Part shown: positions 1 through 8,012 of the stretch, one piece after another
Layout: every line of letters begins with the position of its first letter
Numbering within the stretch: the first letter of the stretch is position 1
Assembly (NCBI RefSeq): GCF_029210485.1
Contig: NZ_JARGET010000038.1
Location: forward strand, 1-64,000
Reading direction: 5' to 3'
Origin: Hoeflea sp. YIM 152468
GTDB lineage: Bacteria > Pseudomonadota > Alphaproteobacteria > Rhizobiales > Rhizobiaceae
Length of the DNA: 64,000 bases
Notes under the pieces: generated by a model
Told to the model about the DNA's origin: nothing
What the model saw: the letters and a program-made list of their open reading frames with translations, nothing else
The model's database searches: none
Program-made: the position numbers and the translations under genes

Positions 1-117
1 GACATGAACGAGGAATCGACCCGCCTCAAGGCTCTGCAGACACAGCAGCAGCTCGGCATTCAGTCACTGTCGATTGCCAACTCCAATTCGGAAAACATCC
101 TGTCGCTGTTCCGTTAA
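1..117 (+). CDS. fla: flagellin, C-terminal end (partial, 5' end outside window)
   Basis: Frame 1 is open from the first base to a TAA and encodes the last 38 residues of a flagellin, the filament subunit. The segment holds the conserved C-terminal D0 helix (TRLKALQTQQQLGIQSL then SIAN). It matches the end of the next gene almost residue for residue until the last few positions (NSNSENILSLFR against NTNSQNILSLFQN). The two genes are therefore tandem flagellin paralogs, as is usual in rhizobia, which build complex filaments from several flagellins. The start and most of the gene lie upstream of the window. Confidence 0.95.
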   Translation, partial: DMNEESTRLKALQTQQQLGIQSLSIANSNSENILSLFR

Positions 118-170
118 GAGCAGCCAGGCCGGGGCCGCCGCTGGGCGGACACACCGGAACAGCCACGGGA

Positions 171-203
171 AAGCCGCATCGGAAACGATGCGGCTTTCTT
201 TTT
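171..203 (+). terminator. rho-independent terminator after the first flagellin gene
   Basis: A perfect 10-bp inverted repeat (AAGCCGCATC at 171-180 and GATGCGGCTT at 187-196) encloses a 6-base loop GGAAAC and runs into a TTTCTTTTT tract. It lies 54 bp after the flagellin stop. The second flagellin therefore probably has its own promoter, in the AT-rich stretch 205-400. Confidence 0.9.
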
Positions 204-406
204 GTGGATATTTTTGTAATGCCGTGTTTCCATTAGCAAATTTGGGGGTTGAATTAACCTCTCATTAACCATAAGAATTTACATCTTGGTAACCAACGAT
301 GAACCGGCATGTCTGGACAGGGTCCAAACCGGGAGCATGAAGCTAGATCATCGTAACCGGAATTGTGGCCGGTATGTCCCTGGGCAATTTTAGGGGGCAT
401 TTAACA
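204..406 (+). promoter_or_regulatory. AT-rich leader and promoter region of the second flagellin
   Basis: This stretch lies between a strong terminator and a flagellin start and is much richer in A/T than its surroundings, with several TTAACC/ATTAACC words around 254-295. A purine-rich ribosome site (AGGGGG, 392-397) sits 9 bases before the ATG at 407. Flagellins are normally transcribed as late, strongly expressed single units. I could not assign a particular sigma-factor box by eye. Confidence 0.5.
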
Positions 407-1381
407 ATGACCAGTATTATGACGAACGCAGCCGCTATGGCTGCTCTGCAAACACTTCGTACAATCAACTCCGAATTGGAGACGACGCAAGCGCGTGTGT
501 CTTCGGGCTATCGCGTCCATACAGCCGGTGACAATGCCGCCTATTGGTCGATTGCAACCACCATGCGCTCCGACAACAAGGCGCTTTCGACCGTGAAAGA
601 CGCTCTCGGCCTCGGTGCCGCCAAGGTCGATATTGCCTACACCGGTATGAGCGCCTCGATCGACGTGGTTTCTGAGATCAAGGCAAAGCTGGTTGCAGCC
701 CGCGAGCCTGGCGTTGACAAGACCAAGATCGACAAGGAACTGACAGAGCTCAAGAACCAGCTGATCTCGATCTCTGAATCAGCTTCGTTCTCCGGTGAAA
801 ACTGGCTCAACAACACCACCGCTGCTGCTCCGGGTGTCAAGGAAATCGTCGGCGGCTTCAACCGTGACGCCGGCAACAACGTCACCGTGACCACGCTTGA
901 CGTCGACACCGCGAAGACCACCCTGATTGCGTCCGCGCTGGGCGATGCAGCAAACGGACTGCTGACCGCGGACGTCGATTCCGATGCGCTTGACCCCGAT
1001 GGCGCCTCGGCAGACGGTGACTTCTTTCTGCTCGACAACGGCGCGGCCACTCCAGCGGGTGGCTCCGAGATCAAGCTGACTGCGGGCACCACGGATGGTG
1101 AAGTCACTTCCATGATCCGGGTTGTCGACTCGATCTTGCTCAAGATGACCGATGCGGCATCCAACCTTGGCGCGATCAACAAGCGTGTCTCGATGCAGGA
1201 AGACTTCGTCGCCAATCTGATGGACTCCATCAACAGTGGCATCGGCCGCCTTGTCGATGCGGACATGAACGAGGAATCGACCCGCCTCAAGGCCCTGCAG
1301 ACACAGCAGCAGCTCGGCATTCAGTCGCTGTCAATCGCCAACACCAACTCACAGAACATCCTGTCACTCTTCCAGAATTAA
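407..1381 (+). CDS. fla: flagellin
   Basis: Filament subunit, 324 residues, exported by the flagellar type III system and polymerised at the filament tip. The N terminus has the rhizobial pattern MTSIMTNAAAMAALQTLRTI followed by the conserved D0/D1 helix with ARVSSGYRV and AGDNAAYWSIA. The C terminus has the matching D1/D0 helices (STRLKALQTQQQLGIQSLS). The middle (about residues 140-230) is variable and Asp/Ala-rich, as expected for the surface-exposed part. The ATG at 407 was chosen over an upstream in-frame ATG at 365 because it gives the canonical flagellin N terminus and follows AGGGGG. Its paralog ends at 117, with a terminator between the two. Confidence 0.96.
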   Translation: MTSIMTNAAAMAALQTLRTINSELETTQARVSSGYRVHTAGDNAAYWSIATTMRSDNKALSTVKDALGLGAAKVDIAYTGMSASIDVVSEIKAKLVAAREPGVDKTKIDKELTELKNQLISISESASFSGENWLNNTTAAAPGVKEIVGGFNRDAGNNVTVTTLDVDTAKTTLIASALGDAANGLLTADVDSDALDPDGASADGDFFLLDNGAATPAGGSEIKLTAGTTDGEVTSMIRVVDSILLKMTDAASNLGAINKRVSMQEDFVANLMDSINSGIGRLVDADMNEESTRLKALQTQQQLGIQSLSIANTNSQNILSLFQN

Positions 1382-1690
1382 ACTGGGAACGGCTCACTTG
1401 GTGAGCGAGCCGGATGATTGAATTCCGCCGTGCCGCCGGTCAACGGACATGGTGGATCAGCTGGTCCGCGCCAAAATTGCCCTTGGTGCGGGCCAGCGGC
1501 AAACTATTTGTGTGAGGCAGTCGCCATTCATCAGGTCGGGCAGCCTGAAGTCATTCTCACACAAGTTTTGCCCTTTAGGTTTCCCACGCGCATGAAGGCG
1601 CAGTCGGAAAAAGCCGTCTCGCCTTCGCTTCATGAAGGGAAAGAAGTTGAATCCGCCACCGTCAGCAATCGCCAGCAAACGGAGACGTTC
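1382..1690 (+). other. intergenic stretch with a hairpin, no gene
   Basis: About 300 bp between flagellin and the FliH-like gene. A stem-loop at 1390-1413 (CTCAC/GTGAG nested within GGCTC/GAGCC) follows the flagellin stop by ~10 bases but has no T-run, so it could be a weak terminator or a processing/stability hairpin. The FliH-like frame stays open upstream to 1418, but that extension has no family features. The ribosome site GGAGACG at 1681-1687 marks the real start at 1691. Confidence 0.55.
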
Positions 1691-2311
1691 ATGACGGCCA
1701 GCTTCGCTCGTTATTTGCCGGACTTCGAGTTCTCCGGCATGAATGGAATCCATGCCGGTCAACATCAAGACGATGCGTCCAGACCCGCAGCTCTGCCAAG
1801 CCTTGATATCGAGAGCATTCGTGCCGAGGCCAGGGCAGAGGGCGAAGCCGAGGCTCGGGCCGAGCTGACCCGTCAGTTCGAGGCGGAACACCTGGCCATT
1901 GAAGATCTTCATGCCGCCGAACTGGTGGCTCTGAGGGAAGAGCTGGAAACACTCGCAGCCAAGACAATTCCTGACATCATCTGTGCAAGAAATGCACAAA
2001 TCGCAGAGCAGATTGCAAGCGATGTTGAAGCTGTGCTGGCGCCCCTGGTCGACCAGACCGTACGCAAGAACCTTCTTGATGTCCTTTCCGGCGAAATCCG
2101 CAAAGCGCTGGCGCTTGAGACCGCAGAGAAAATCCACGTGCGCGGACCTGCGGAACTTGTTGCAGCATTGGGCGAGCTGGTTGAGGGTGATCCCGCGCGC
2201 CTTGTTGTTCATGAGACGGATGGCTTTGACATCGAGGTTGATGTCGATAACACCCGTTTTTCCAGCCGTCTGTCGGAGTGGTCAAGGGTGTTGGCTGAGG
2301 CGCTTACATGA
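1691..2311 (+). CDS. FliH-like flagellar export/ATPase-regulator protein (tentative)
   Basis: A 206-residue protein. Residues ~45-100 are rich in Ala/Glu/Arg with small residues at regular spacing (RAEARAEGEAEARAEL), the glycine/alanine-spaced helical pattern seen in FliH/YscL stalk proteins. The C-terminal half (~110-206) has the mixed alpha/beta layout of the FliI-binding domain: long helices, then KIHVRGPAELVAAL, a strand pair around LVVHETDGFDIEVDVDNTRF and a last helix. FliH restrains and localises the FliI ATPase at the export gate. The start at 1691 follows GGAGACG. The stop overlaps the motB start (ATGA), so the two are co-translated. The identification is from architecture, not clear identity. 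In related genomes this position is usually annotated as a hypothetical protein. Confidence 0.55.
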   Translation: MTASFARYLPDFEFSGMNGIHAGQHQDDASRPAALPSLDIESIRAEARAEGEAEARAELTRQFEAEHLAIEDLHAAELVALREELETLAAKTIPDIICARNAQIAEQIASDVEAVLAPLVDQTVRKNLLDVLSGEIRKALALETAEKIHVRGPAELVAALGELVEGDPARLVVHETDGFDIEVDVDNTRFSSRLSEWSRVLAEALT

Positions 2312-3507
2312 GCGATGGCACCTCCACTCATCAGGGAAAGAACGAGATCATCATCGTCAAACGCCGCGGTGGCGGCAGCGACGAAGGTCATTCCGGTGGT
2401 GTGTGGAAAATCGCCTATGCCGACTTCATGACAGCCATGATGGCGTTTTTTCTGGTCATGTGGCTGGTCAATGCTGCCAATGAAGAAAGCAAGGCTTCCA
2501 TCGCGAGCTATTTCAACCCGATCAAACTGATGGACGAAAAGCCGACTGACCGCGGCGTCAAGCAGGTCGGAAACACCCAGGATGGGGAGGCAAAGGCGCC
2601 GAAATCCAAATCGGATGGCGATGGAAAATCCGATGGACAGGCCGCGGACATCGGCAATCAGGAAAACAGCACGGCGGGTGAAAAGCAGGAATATTCGGAA
2701 TCGGACTATTTCGAGAATCCCTATTCCGTGCTGGCCGAAATCGCCCAGGAAACCGGGACTCAAACCAATATTTCCGAAAAGGGAGATGGCGGCGCGCAGC
2801 AATCGGGACCGGCCTCCGGCGCCTCCGGCGGCGACGCCTATCGAGACCCCTTCGATCCGGACTTCTGGAACAAGCAGGTCGAGCAGGAACGGCAGGAGCT
2901 TGCCGAAAGCCAGGCGATGGTCGACGATGACGGTTACCCGACCAACCCGCAGCCGTTCGATGCGGTTGACGAACTTGGCCAGCAGGATGTGACTGATCCG
3001 GCCGTTGCAGACAGCGCGCCCGAACCGGACGCCAGTGTCGCGATGGCCGAGGCCGACAGCCTCAGGGATGAAATTGCAAAGGCGCTTGGTGGCGACGTTG
3101 GCAAACTCGCTGACGGCCTGACGGTCACGCCTACCGTGGACGGGCTTCTGGTGTCGATCACGGATCAGCTGGATTTCGGCATGTTCAAGGTAGGCTCGGC
3201 GGTTCCGGAACGGGAGCTGGTGATTGCTATGGAGAAAATCGGCCAGTTGCTGGCAAAGCGGCCCGGAGCGATCGCCATTCGCGGTCACACCGACGCACGG
3301 CCTTTCACATCCGGCAATGATGACAACTGGCGCTTGTCGACGGCGCGCGCCCGCTCGGCGCTGTTCATGCTGGTCCGCGGCGGTATTGCCGAGGAACGGG
3401 TTATCCAGGTCACGGGATTCGCCGACCGGCGTCTCAAGGATCCCGACAATCCCTATGCCGAAGTCAACCGCCGGATCGAAATACTCGTTGAACCTGAAGG
3501 AAGTTGA
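2308..3507 (+). CDS. motB: flagellar motor stator protein MotB
   Basis: A 399-residue stator subunit that anchors the MotA/MotB proton channel to peptidoglycan. The single N-terminal transmembrane helix (about residues 35-55) contains the essential proton-accepting aspartate in AYADFMTAMMAFFLVMWL (Asp39). A long, charged, low-complexity periplasmic linker (~60-240) follows, then a C-terminal OmpA/MotB peptidoglycan-binding domain with IAIRGHTDARPF and the closing EVNRRIEILVEP. The extended linker is typical of rhizobial MotB. It overlaps the FliH-like gene upstream and motC downstream by 4 bases each, forming one operon. motA is not in the window. Confidence 0.97.
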   Translation: MSDGTSTHQGKNEIIIVKRRGGGSDEGHSGGVWKIAYADFMTAMMAFFLVMWLVNAANEESKASIASYFNPIKLMDEKPTDRGVKQVGNTQDGEAKAPKSKSDGDGKSDGQAADIGNQENSTAGEKQEYSESDYFENPYSVLAEIAQETGTQTNISEKGDGGAQQSGPASGASGGDAYRDPFDPDFWNKQVEQERQELAESQAMVDDDGYPTNPQPFDAVDELGQQDVTDPAVADSAPEPDASVAMAEADSLRDEIAKALGGDVGKLADGLTVTPTVDGLLVSITDQLDFGMFKVGSAVPERELVIAMEKIGQLLAKRPGAIAIRGHTDARPFTSGNDDNWRLSTARARSALFMLVRGGIAEERVIQVTGFADRRLKDPDNPYAEVNRRIEILVEPEGS

Positions 3508-4967
3508 GGGTGCGCCCCGTAACTCATCTGGCCCGATTGAGCTTCGCTGCTTTTGCGGCGATGTTCGCATTCGGAGCATGGGCTGAACCGCAGCCGGCTG
3601 AGGCAGAGCCTGGCGTTCATGCGGCCGGCGCCGTTCCGGCGTTTGCATCGGAGCAAGCGGCCGTCAGCGACGCGGCCGAACCCACTTCTGTGGAAGCGGC
3701 CGAGAGTGCGACGGAAGCCGCTGCAGCCGGCGAACCGGTGGATGCCGACTTTAGCATGGCAGGACAGATGGAGGTTCTCGAACCTTACAAGCTGGTACGC
3801 TCCTTGCAGTTTGTTCAGGACTCCGTCGTCCATGGCGACCACTCGGCAATGGAGATGCAGCGCTTCCTCATCGGTGTGATCGACAGCCGCCTGCGCCAGG
3901 CCAAGCAGGAGGTCTTCGACGACCCGCGCAATGTCGATGCCGCGCTGATCTACGCCATGAGTGGCGGGAATCCGGCAACGCTTGACATCCTCGCCATCAG
4001 GGACAAGTTCGGGAATTTTGACAACGAAGTCACCACCGTACTCCGGTCTTACCTCAATGGGCGCGCAGCCACGACCACAACCTCGCTGGCCGAGGTGGTG
4101 GAGATCTACCGCGATACCGAAATCGGGCCCTACATCACCCTGGTGGCCGCCAATGTAACCGCCTCGAGAAATGATGTGGCGGCGCTGGAACTGTTCGATT
4201 GGGCGCGGTTGACCGCGCCGGGCACTTTGCTCGAGGAGGCCGCCCTGCGGCGATCCTTGTTCATCGCCGCACACAAGGAAATGGTGGATGAGGCGCTGCA
4301 TTATGCCCGGCTGTATGCGCGGCGTTTCATCAATTCCCCTTATGCGGGTCAGTATGCTGACCTGCTGGTCGATCTCGTGGTGCACCATTACGCCAAGGTG
4401 GGCGAGCAAGGGTTGGGTGAAATCCTGTCCTTCATGGACCGGCCGCGCAAACGTGAAGTCTATCTGCGCATTGCCCGCAAGGCGGTCATCCGGGGGCTTC
4501 GCGACCTGGCCATGTTTGCGTCTGACAAGGCAGAGACGTTGCTCACCGCAAGCGACAAGACCCCGCAGGTGATGACGGAGCTTTATTCCGGCATGGCAAA
4601 GATTACCACCGATGATGTGAATGGCGCGCTCACCAGCCTCGACGGGCTGTCTGAACGCAGGCTTTCACAGCGCGATCGCGCGTTGCGGGAAGCCGCACGG
4701 GTGATCGCCAATGAAGTGGTGCGTAAACCTGTTCTCGACAGCCTCACACAAGCATTGCCCGCCATTCTGGAGCAGCCGGAAAGCGGCAAAGCCATTGTCG
4801 GCGGTGAGAAGCAGGCTGACCCGATTTTCAAGTCGCCAACCTCCCGCGGCGAAGTCAACGAAGTCGCCGAGGACGATGCATTCAAGGGATATGTATCGGA
4901 CCGGAAGCAAACACTTGAGCGCATAGACAAGTTGCTTGAGGGAATTGAGGAGGACACGGCGTCGTGA
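3504..4967 (+). CDS. motC: MotC, periplasmic motility protein (MotB chaperone)
   Basis: A 487-residue protein with a Sec signal peptide (LARLSFAAFAAMFAFGAWA, cleavage about residue 27), then an Ala/Glu-rich segment and a long helical, repeat-like body. In Sinorhizobium the protein between MotB and MotD is MotC, which stabilises and positions periplasmic MotB. Length, export signal and position all match. The frame opens with TTG at 3504, overlapping the motB stop (TTGA). GTG at 3510 is an alternative start. GAAGGAAG at 3496-3503 serves as ribosome site. The stop overlaps the next gene (GTGA). Confidence 0.9.
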   Translation: MRVRPVTHLARLSFAAFAAMFAFGAWAEPQPAEAEPGVHAAGAVPAFASEQAAVSDAAEPTSVEAAESATEAAAAGEPVDADFSMAGQMEVLEPYKLVRSLQFVQDSVVHGDHSAMEMQRFLIGVIDSRLRQAKQEVFDDPRNVDAALIYAMSGGNPATLDILAIRDKFGNFDNEVTTVLRSYLNGRAATTTTSLAEVVEIYRDTEIGPYITLVAANVTASRNDVAALELFDWARLTAPGTLLEEAALRRSLFIAAHKEMVDEALHYARLYARRFINSPYAGQYADLLVDLVVHHYAKVGEQGLGEILSFMDRPRKREVYLRIARKAVIRGLRDLAMFASDKAETLLTASDKTPQVMTELYSGMAKITTDDVNGALTSLDGLSERRLSQRDRALREAARVIANEVVRKPVLDSLTQALPAILEQPESGKAIVGGEKQADPIFKSPTSRGEVNEVAEDDAFKGYVSDRKQTLERIDKLLEGIEEDTAS

Positions 4968-6418
4968 GTGCTTTGGATATGGTATTGCAGCGGCAGGTGC
5001 CGGCACGCCCGACTGCCAATAATGAAGAAGGTGCCAACCGTGATGACAGGACCGGTGCCGGGCGCAACGATGCCTTCTCTGCCGCACTGTCGAAGCAACA
5101 GCGAAATGCCGCCGCCGACCGGGACACGGCCGAGGCGATTGACCAGACCGAAAACGTGGATGCATCGGCGGTCGCACAGGATCGGCTTGAAGCCGACGCG
5201 GCTCAGCACGATGAGATGCTGAGCCTGTTGTCAGCCCTCAGGTCCAGTGCCGCCTATTCCGGCGAGACATCCGCAGAAACATCGGTTGAGTTGGGAGTGC
5301 CAGCGGGGCAGGAAAGCCCCGATCAGCCTTCAGTCAGCGCACCGGCTTCTCCGGATACGGTTGAGCCCGATGCAGCCGCCGCAGCTGATGCCGGCGCCGG
5401 GCCAGCCCTTGCGCCCGCCAACAGTGTGACCAGTGTGGAGATCGGGAAGAATATTGATCCTGCTGCTGTCGTCAGGCAGGCGCCTGAGCGACCCGTTGCA
5501 CCCGCAGACGGCACCCGCACCCTTAGCCCGGCAACTGGAACGGTCAAGGCCATGCCGGTCTCCGCAGATGCGAAAACAGCACCTGCGGTGTTGGCATCAG
5601 GTGGTGCCGAGGCCGGGGCAACCCGGAATGCGCCGTCACGCACCAAACCTCAGGCAGCGACTGGGGCAGCAGACCCAGCGGCTGTCAAGGAAGCCATGCG
5701 GACGCTGGGGCTTTCGGCTGAGGCCGCCGCGCCAGCTGCAGCCGCCGCCAAGGTTTCACTGCGTGGTCAAGACGGCAACCGGCTCGGTGAAGGCATGGAG
5801 CGGAAGGCGGAAGACAACGGCGCCTCGAAATCTGCAAAGGTGGAAGTCATAGAGAACAGGCGCTTCATGCCCGCTCTGTCACTGTCTGCCAACGCCCAGA
5901 TGCTGGCCGGATCATTGGCAGACGCCGGGGGGGCCGCCTTGGCAGCGCAGCGAATGGCGCCGGCTCAGAGCCTCGGCCTGGTTGGGCAGCCGCAAGCGGG
6001 ACAGATGCTGCATACCCTCAAGCTTCAACTCAATCCGGTTTCGCTTGGCAGCGTAACGGCTGTCCTCAAGCTGACCGGTGAAGATCTGTCTGTCGAGATC
6101 AAGGTCGAAACAGCAGAAGCCTATCGTCAGCTCAAGGACGATACCCAATCCATCATCAAGGCGCTGCGGGGGCAGGGCTACGGCGTAGAGCAGATCACTG
6201 TCCAGCATGTGGCTGGGGCTGATCGCTCCTCCGGCCAGATGCCGCAATCAGGCTTCCAGGGCAGCCAGCAGGGACAGGGGTCAGGTGACGCTCAGTCATC
6301 CGGTGGCGAGAGTGGCGGCAACAGCACCGGCCGTCAAACATCCAATGAGCAAAAGGGTCAGGGTCGTGAGCATAATCCGAATACTGCTGCTGGCCGCACT
6401 GACGGTGTTTATCTGTGA
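4964..6418 (+). CDS. fliK: flagellar hook-length control protein FliK (rhizobial MotD)
   Basis: A 484-residue exported ruler protein that sets hook length and triggers the export-specificity switch. The first ~330 residues are a Pro/Ala/Thr/Glu-rich, low-complexity extended region, as in FliK rulers. Residues ~345-415 form the compact Flg_hook domain (LKLQLNPVSLGSVTAVLKL, then SVEIKVETAEAYRQLKD and LRGQGYGVEQITV). A Gly/Ser/Gln-rich tail follows. It starts with GTG overlapping the motC stop. The 3' end overlaps the transglycosylase frame by up to 74 bases. It was first named motD in Sinorhizobium and later recognised as FliK. Confidence 0.92.
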   Translation: MSALDMVLQRQVPARPTANNEEGANRDDRTGAGRNDAFSAALSKQQRNAAADRDTAEAIDQTENVDASAVAQDRLEADAAQHDEMLSLLSALRSSAAYSGETSAETSVELGVPAGQESPDQPSVSAPASPDTVEPDAAAAADAGAGPALAPANSVTSVEIGKNIDPAAVVRQAPERPVAPADGTRTLSPATGTVKAMPVSADAKTAPAVLASGGAEAGATRNAPSRTKPQAATGAADPAAVKEAMRTLGLSAEAAAPAAAAAKVSLRGQDGNRLGEGMERKAEDNGASKSAKVEVIENRRFMPALSLSANAQMLAGSLADAGGAALAAQRMAPAQSLGLVGQPQAGQMLHTLKLQLNPVSLGSVTAVLKLTGEDLSVEIKVETAEAYRQLKDDTQSIIKALRGQGYGVEQITVQHVAGADRSSGQMPQSGFQGSQQGQGSGDAQSSGGESGGNSTGRQTSNEQKGQGREHNPNTAAGRTDGVYL

Positions 6419-6950
6419 CGCTTTGGCGCCCCGTCATGCTGACGCGGCGACAGACGGTGTCTGCGAGGCTGAGATCCTGGCCGCTGCCCGGACCTGGGGC
6501 GTGCCGCCGGGCATCCTGCATTCCGTTGGATTGACCGAGACAGGCCGCAAGGGCGCGCTCTATCCCTATGCGCTCAACATTGAGGGCCGCACCGTTTATG
6601 CCAGGAACCGTGGCGAAGCGCTGCGCGCGTTCGAGCGCGCGCGCGCCGAAGGCAAGACCTTGATCGATCTGGGATGCATGCAGATCAATCACCGCTATCA
6701 CGGAGCCGAGTTTACCTCTGTCGACGCCATGCTCGATCCGCGTGCAAACGTGGAATATGCCGCCAGATTTCTCGCACGGCTGCATGACCGCCACGAAACA
6801 TGGACGATGGCTGTCGCGCGCTATCACGCAGGCCCCAACAATGATCCGGCCCAGAAACGTTACGTCTGCCGGGTGATTTCAAACCTCATCGCCAGCGGCC
6901 ATGGTGCCTGGACCAGCCAAGCGGATTCATTTTGCAACGGACACAACTAA
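6345..6950 (+). CDS. lytic transglycosylase (SLT-type) of the flagellar cluster
   Basis: A 201-residue exported murein-cleaving enzyme. It has an N-terminal hydrophobic signal (IIRILLLAALTVFICDAL, residues ~9-26) and an SLT/goose-lysozyme-like fold: catalytic Glu in SVGLTETGR, the GCMQINHRYH motif and AVARYHAGPNN near the C terminus. In this clade FlgJ lacks its muramidase half (see the rod-binding protein at 17016), so this separate enzyme probably opens peptidoglycan for the rod. The start is uncertain: ATG 6345 (chosen) or GTG 6366, both inside fliK. GTG 6366 would leave a shorter signal peptide and a 53-base overlap. Confidence 0.9.
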   Translation: MSKRVRVVSIIRILLLAALTVFICDALAPRHADAATDGVCEAEILAAARTWGVPPGILHSVGLTETGRKGALYPYALNIEGRTVYARNRGEALRAFERARAEGKTLIDLGCMQINHRYHGAEFTSVDAMLDPRANVEYAARFLARLHDRHETWTMAVARYHAGPNNDPAQKRYVCRVISNLIASGHGAWTSQADSFCNGHN

Positions 6951-7222
6951 AAAGGGTATTTGCCTCGATTTGGCCCAACTCCGGCAATTTGGCAAGATTT
7001 GGGCATGTGTTAACACGACAAGCAAAAAATTAACCATTTGTTAACTTTTCCAGTGACAAATTGTGTCTGTGCGCGCGTCGCATACCATATATAGCCAAAT
7101 CAGCGGAAAACATGGTTAATCAATTATTAAAACAAACCATGCGATTTTAATAGTTTACCGCGATTCAGCGGATTCGTACTTCTTACTGCGAAGAGGCATC
7201 ACACTGATTCGGAGGCAAACGA
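6951..7222 (+). promoter_or_regulatory. rem promoter region
   Basis: A 272-bp AT-rich gap (many TTAACC/AACCAT words, poly-A and poly-T runs at 7020-7150) separates the transglycosylase from rem, in a cluster where most genes touch. It is a clear break in transcription and the likely control region of rem, which in Sinorhizobium is activated by VisNR. GATTCGGAGG before the start (7206-7215) is the ribosome site. I cannot place exact -35/-10 boxes. Confidence 0.5.
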
Positions 7223-7894
7223 ATGATCGTAGTGGTTGATGATCGACAATTGGTAAAAGACGGCTACACGTCCCTTTTTGGGCGAGAGGGCGTTCCTTCA
7301 GCAAGTTTTGATTCCGTCGAATTCGGGGAGTGGGTTCACACCGCCGCAGATTCGGATCTTGACGCGGTAGAGGCATTCCTCATTGGTCAGGGGCAGAAGA
7401 TGACGGATCTGCCGCGGGCGATCCGGGATCGCTCGCAGGCACCGGTGATTGCGGTAAGCGATACGCCCTCCCTTGAATCGACGCTTGCATTCTATGACAG
7501 CGGCGTTGACGACGTTGTCCGCAAGCCGGTCCACCCTCGGGAAATCCTGGCACGTGCTGCGGCCATTCGCCGGCGCCTTACTGCGCTGACGACCCATACG
7601 GAAATTGGCCCCATCCGGGTTTTCTCCGATGGCCGTGATCCCGAGATTGAAAACCGTGTTTTCGCTCTTCCCAGGCGCGAGCGGCGTATTCTGGAATATC
7701 TGGTGGCAAACCGCGGCCGCCGGGTCACCAAGCAGCAGATCTTCAATGCTATCTACGGCATCTTCGATGAAGATGTTGAGGAAAACGTCGTCGAGAGCCA
7801 CATCTCCAAGCTGCGCAAGAAGTTGCGCAAGCGGCTTGGGTATGACCCGATCGATTCGAAGCGGTTCCTCGGTTACCTGATTGACTGGAAGTAA
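7223..7894 (+). CDS. rem: Rem, OmpR-type transcriptional activator of motility genes
   Basis: A 223-residue two-domain regulator that turns on class III (hook, filament, motor) genes in growing rhizobia. Residues 1-118 are a receiver-like fold: VVVDDRQLV at the N terminus, PVIAVSDT and the [11 protein letters not shown] lysine-proline. The segment where the phospho-accepting Asp should sit reads [13 protein letters not shown] and carries no obvious acceptor. Residues ~130-223 are a winged-helix DNA-binding domain ([31 protein letters not shown]). Absence of a working receiver is typical of Rem, whose activity follows its expression rather than phosphorylation. It sits alone between two intergenic gaps, upstream of flgE. 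Confidence 0.93.
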   Translation: MIVVVDDRQLVKDGYTSLFGREGVPSASFDSVEFGEWVHTAADSDLDAVEAFLIGQGQKMTDLPRAIRDRSQAPVIAVSDTPSLESTLAFYDSGVDDVVRKPVHPREILARAAAIRRRLTALTTHTEIGPIRVFSDGRDPEIENRVFALPRRERRILEYLVANRGRRVTKQQIFNAIYGIFDEDVEENVVESHISKLRKKLRKRLGYDPIDSKRFLGYLIDWK

Positions 7895-8012
7895 GTCGGC
7901 ACAAATCAGTGGGCGCCGGCCCGCTGATTGTCACCGCTGGGTGGCAGGCAATCAGGTTCACGCAAGGCCCGCACGTTAATCTAGCAGCAAGTCGAAAACG
8001 AGGGATTATGCG

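Noticed and set aside
365-406. Upstream in-frame start for flagellin
   Set aside because: It would add 14 residues before the canonical flagellin N terminus; the start at 407 has an AGGGGG ribosome site and the family sequence.
637-1320. Long minus-strand frame opposite flagellin
   Set aside because: Ser/Val/Arg-rich shadow of the flagellin codons; no ribosome site or domain.
1418-1690. 91-codon N-terminal extension of the FliH-like protein
   Set aside because: No domain, no ribosome site, composition unlike coding sequence; GGAGACG marks the start at 1691.
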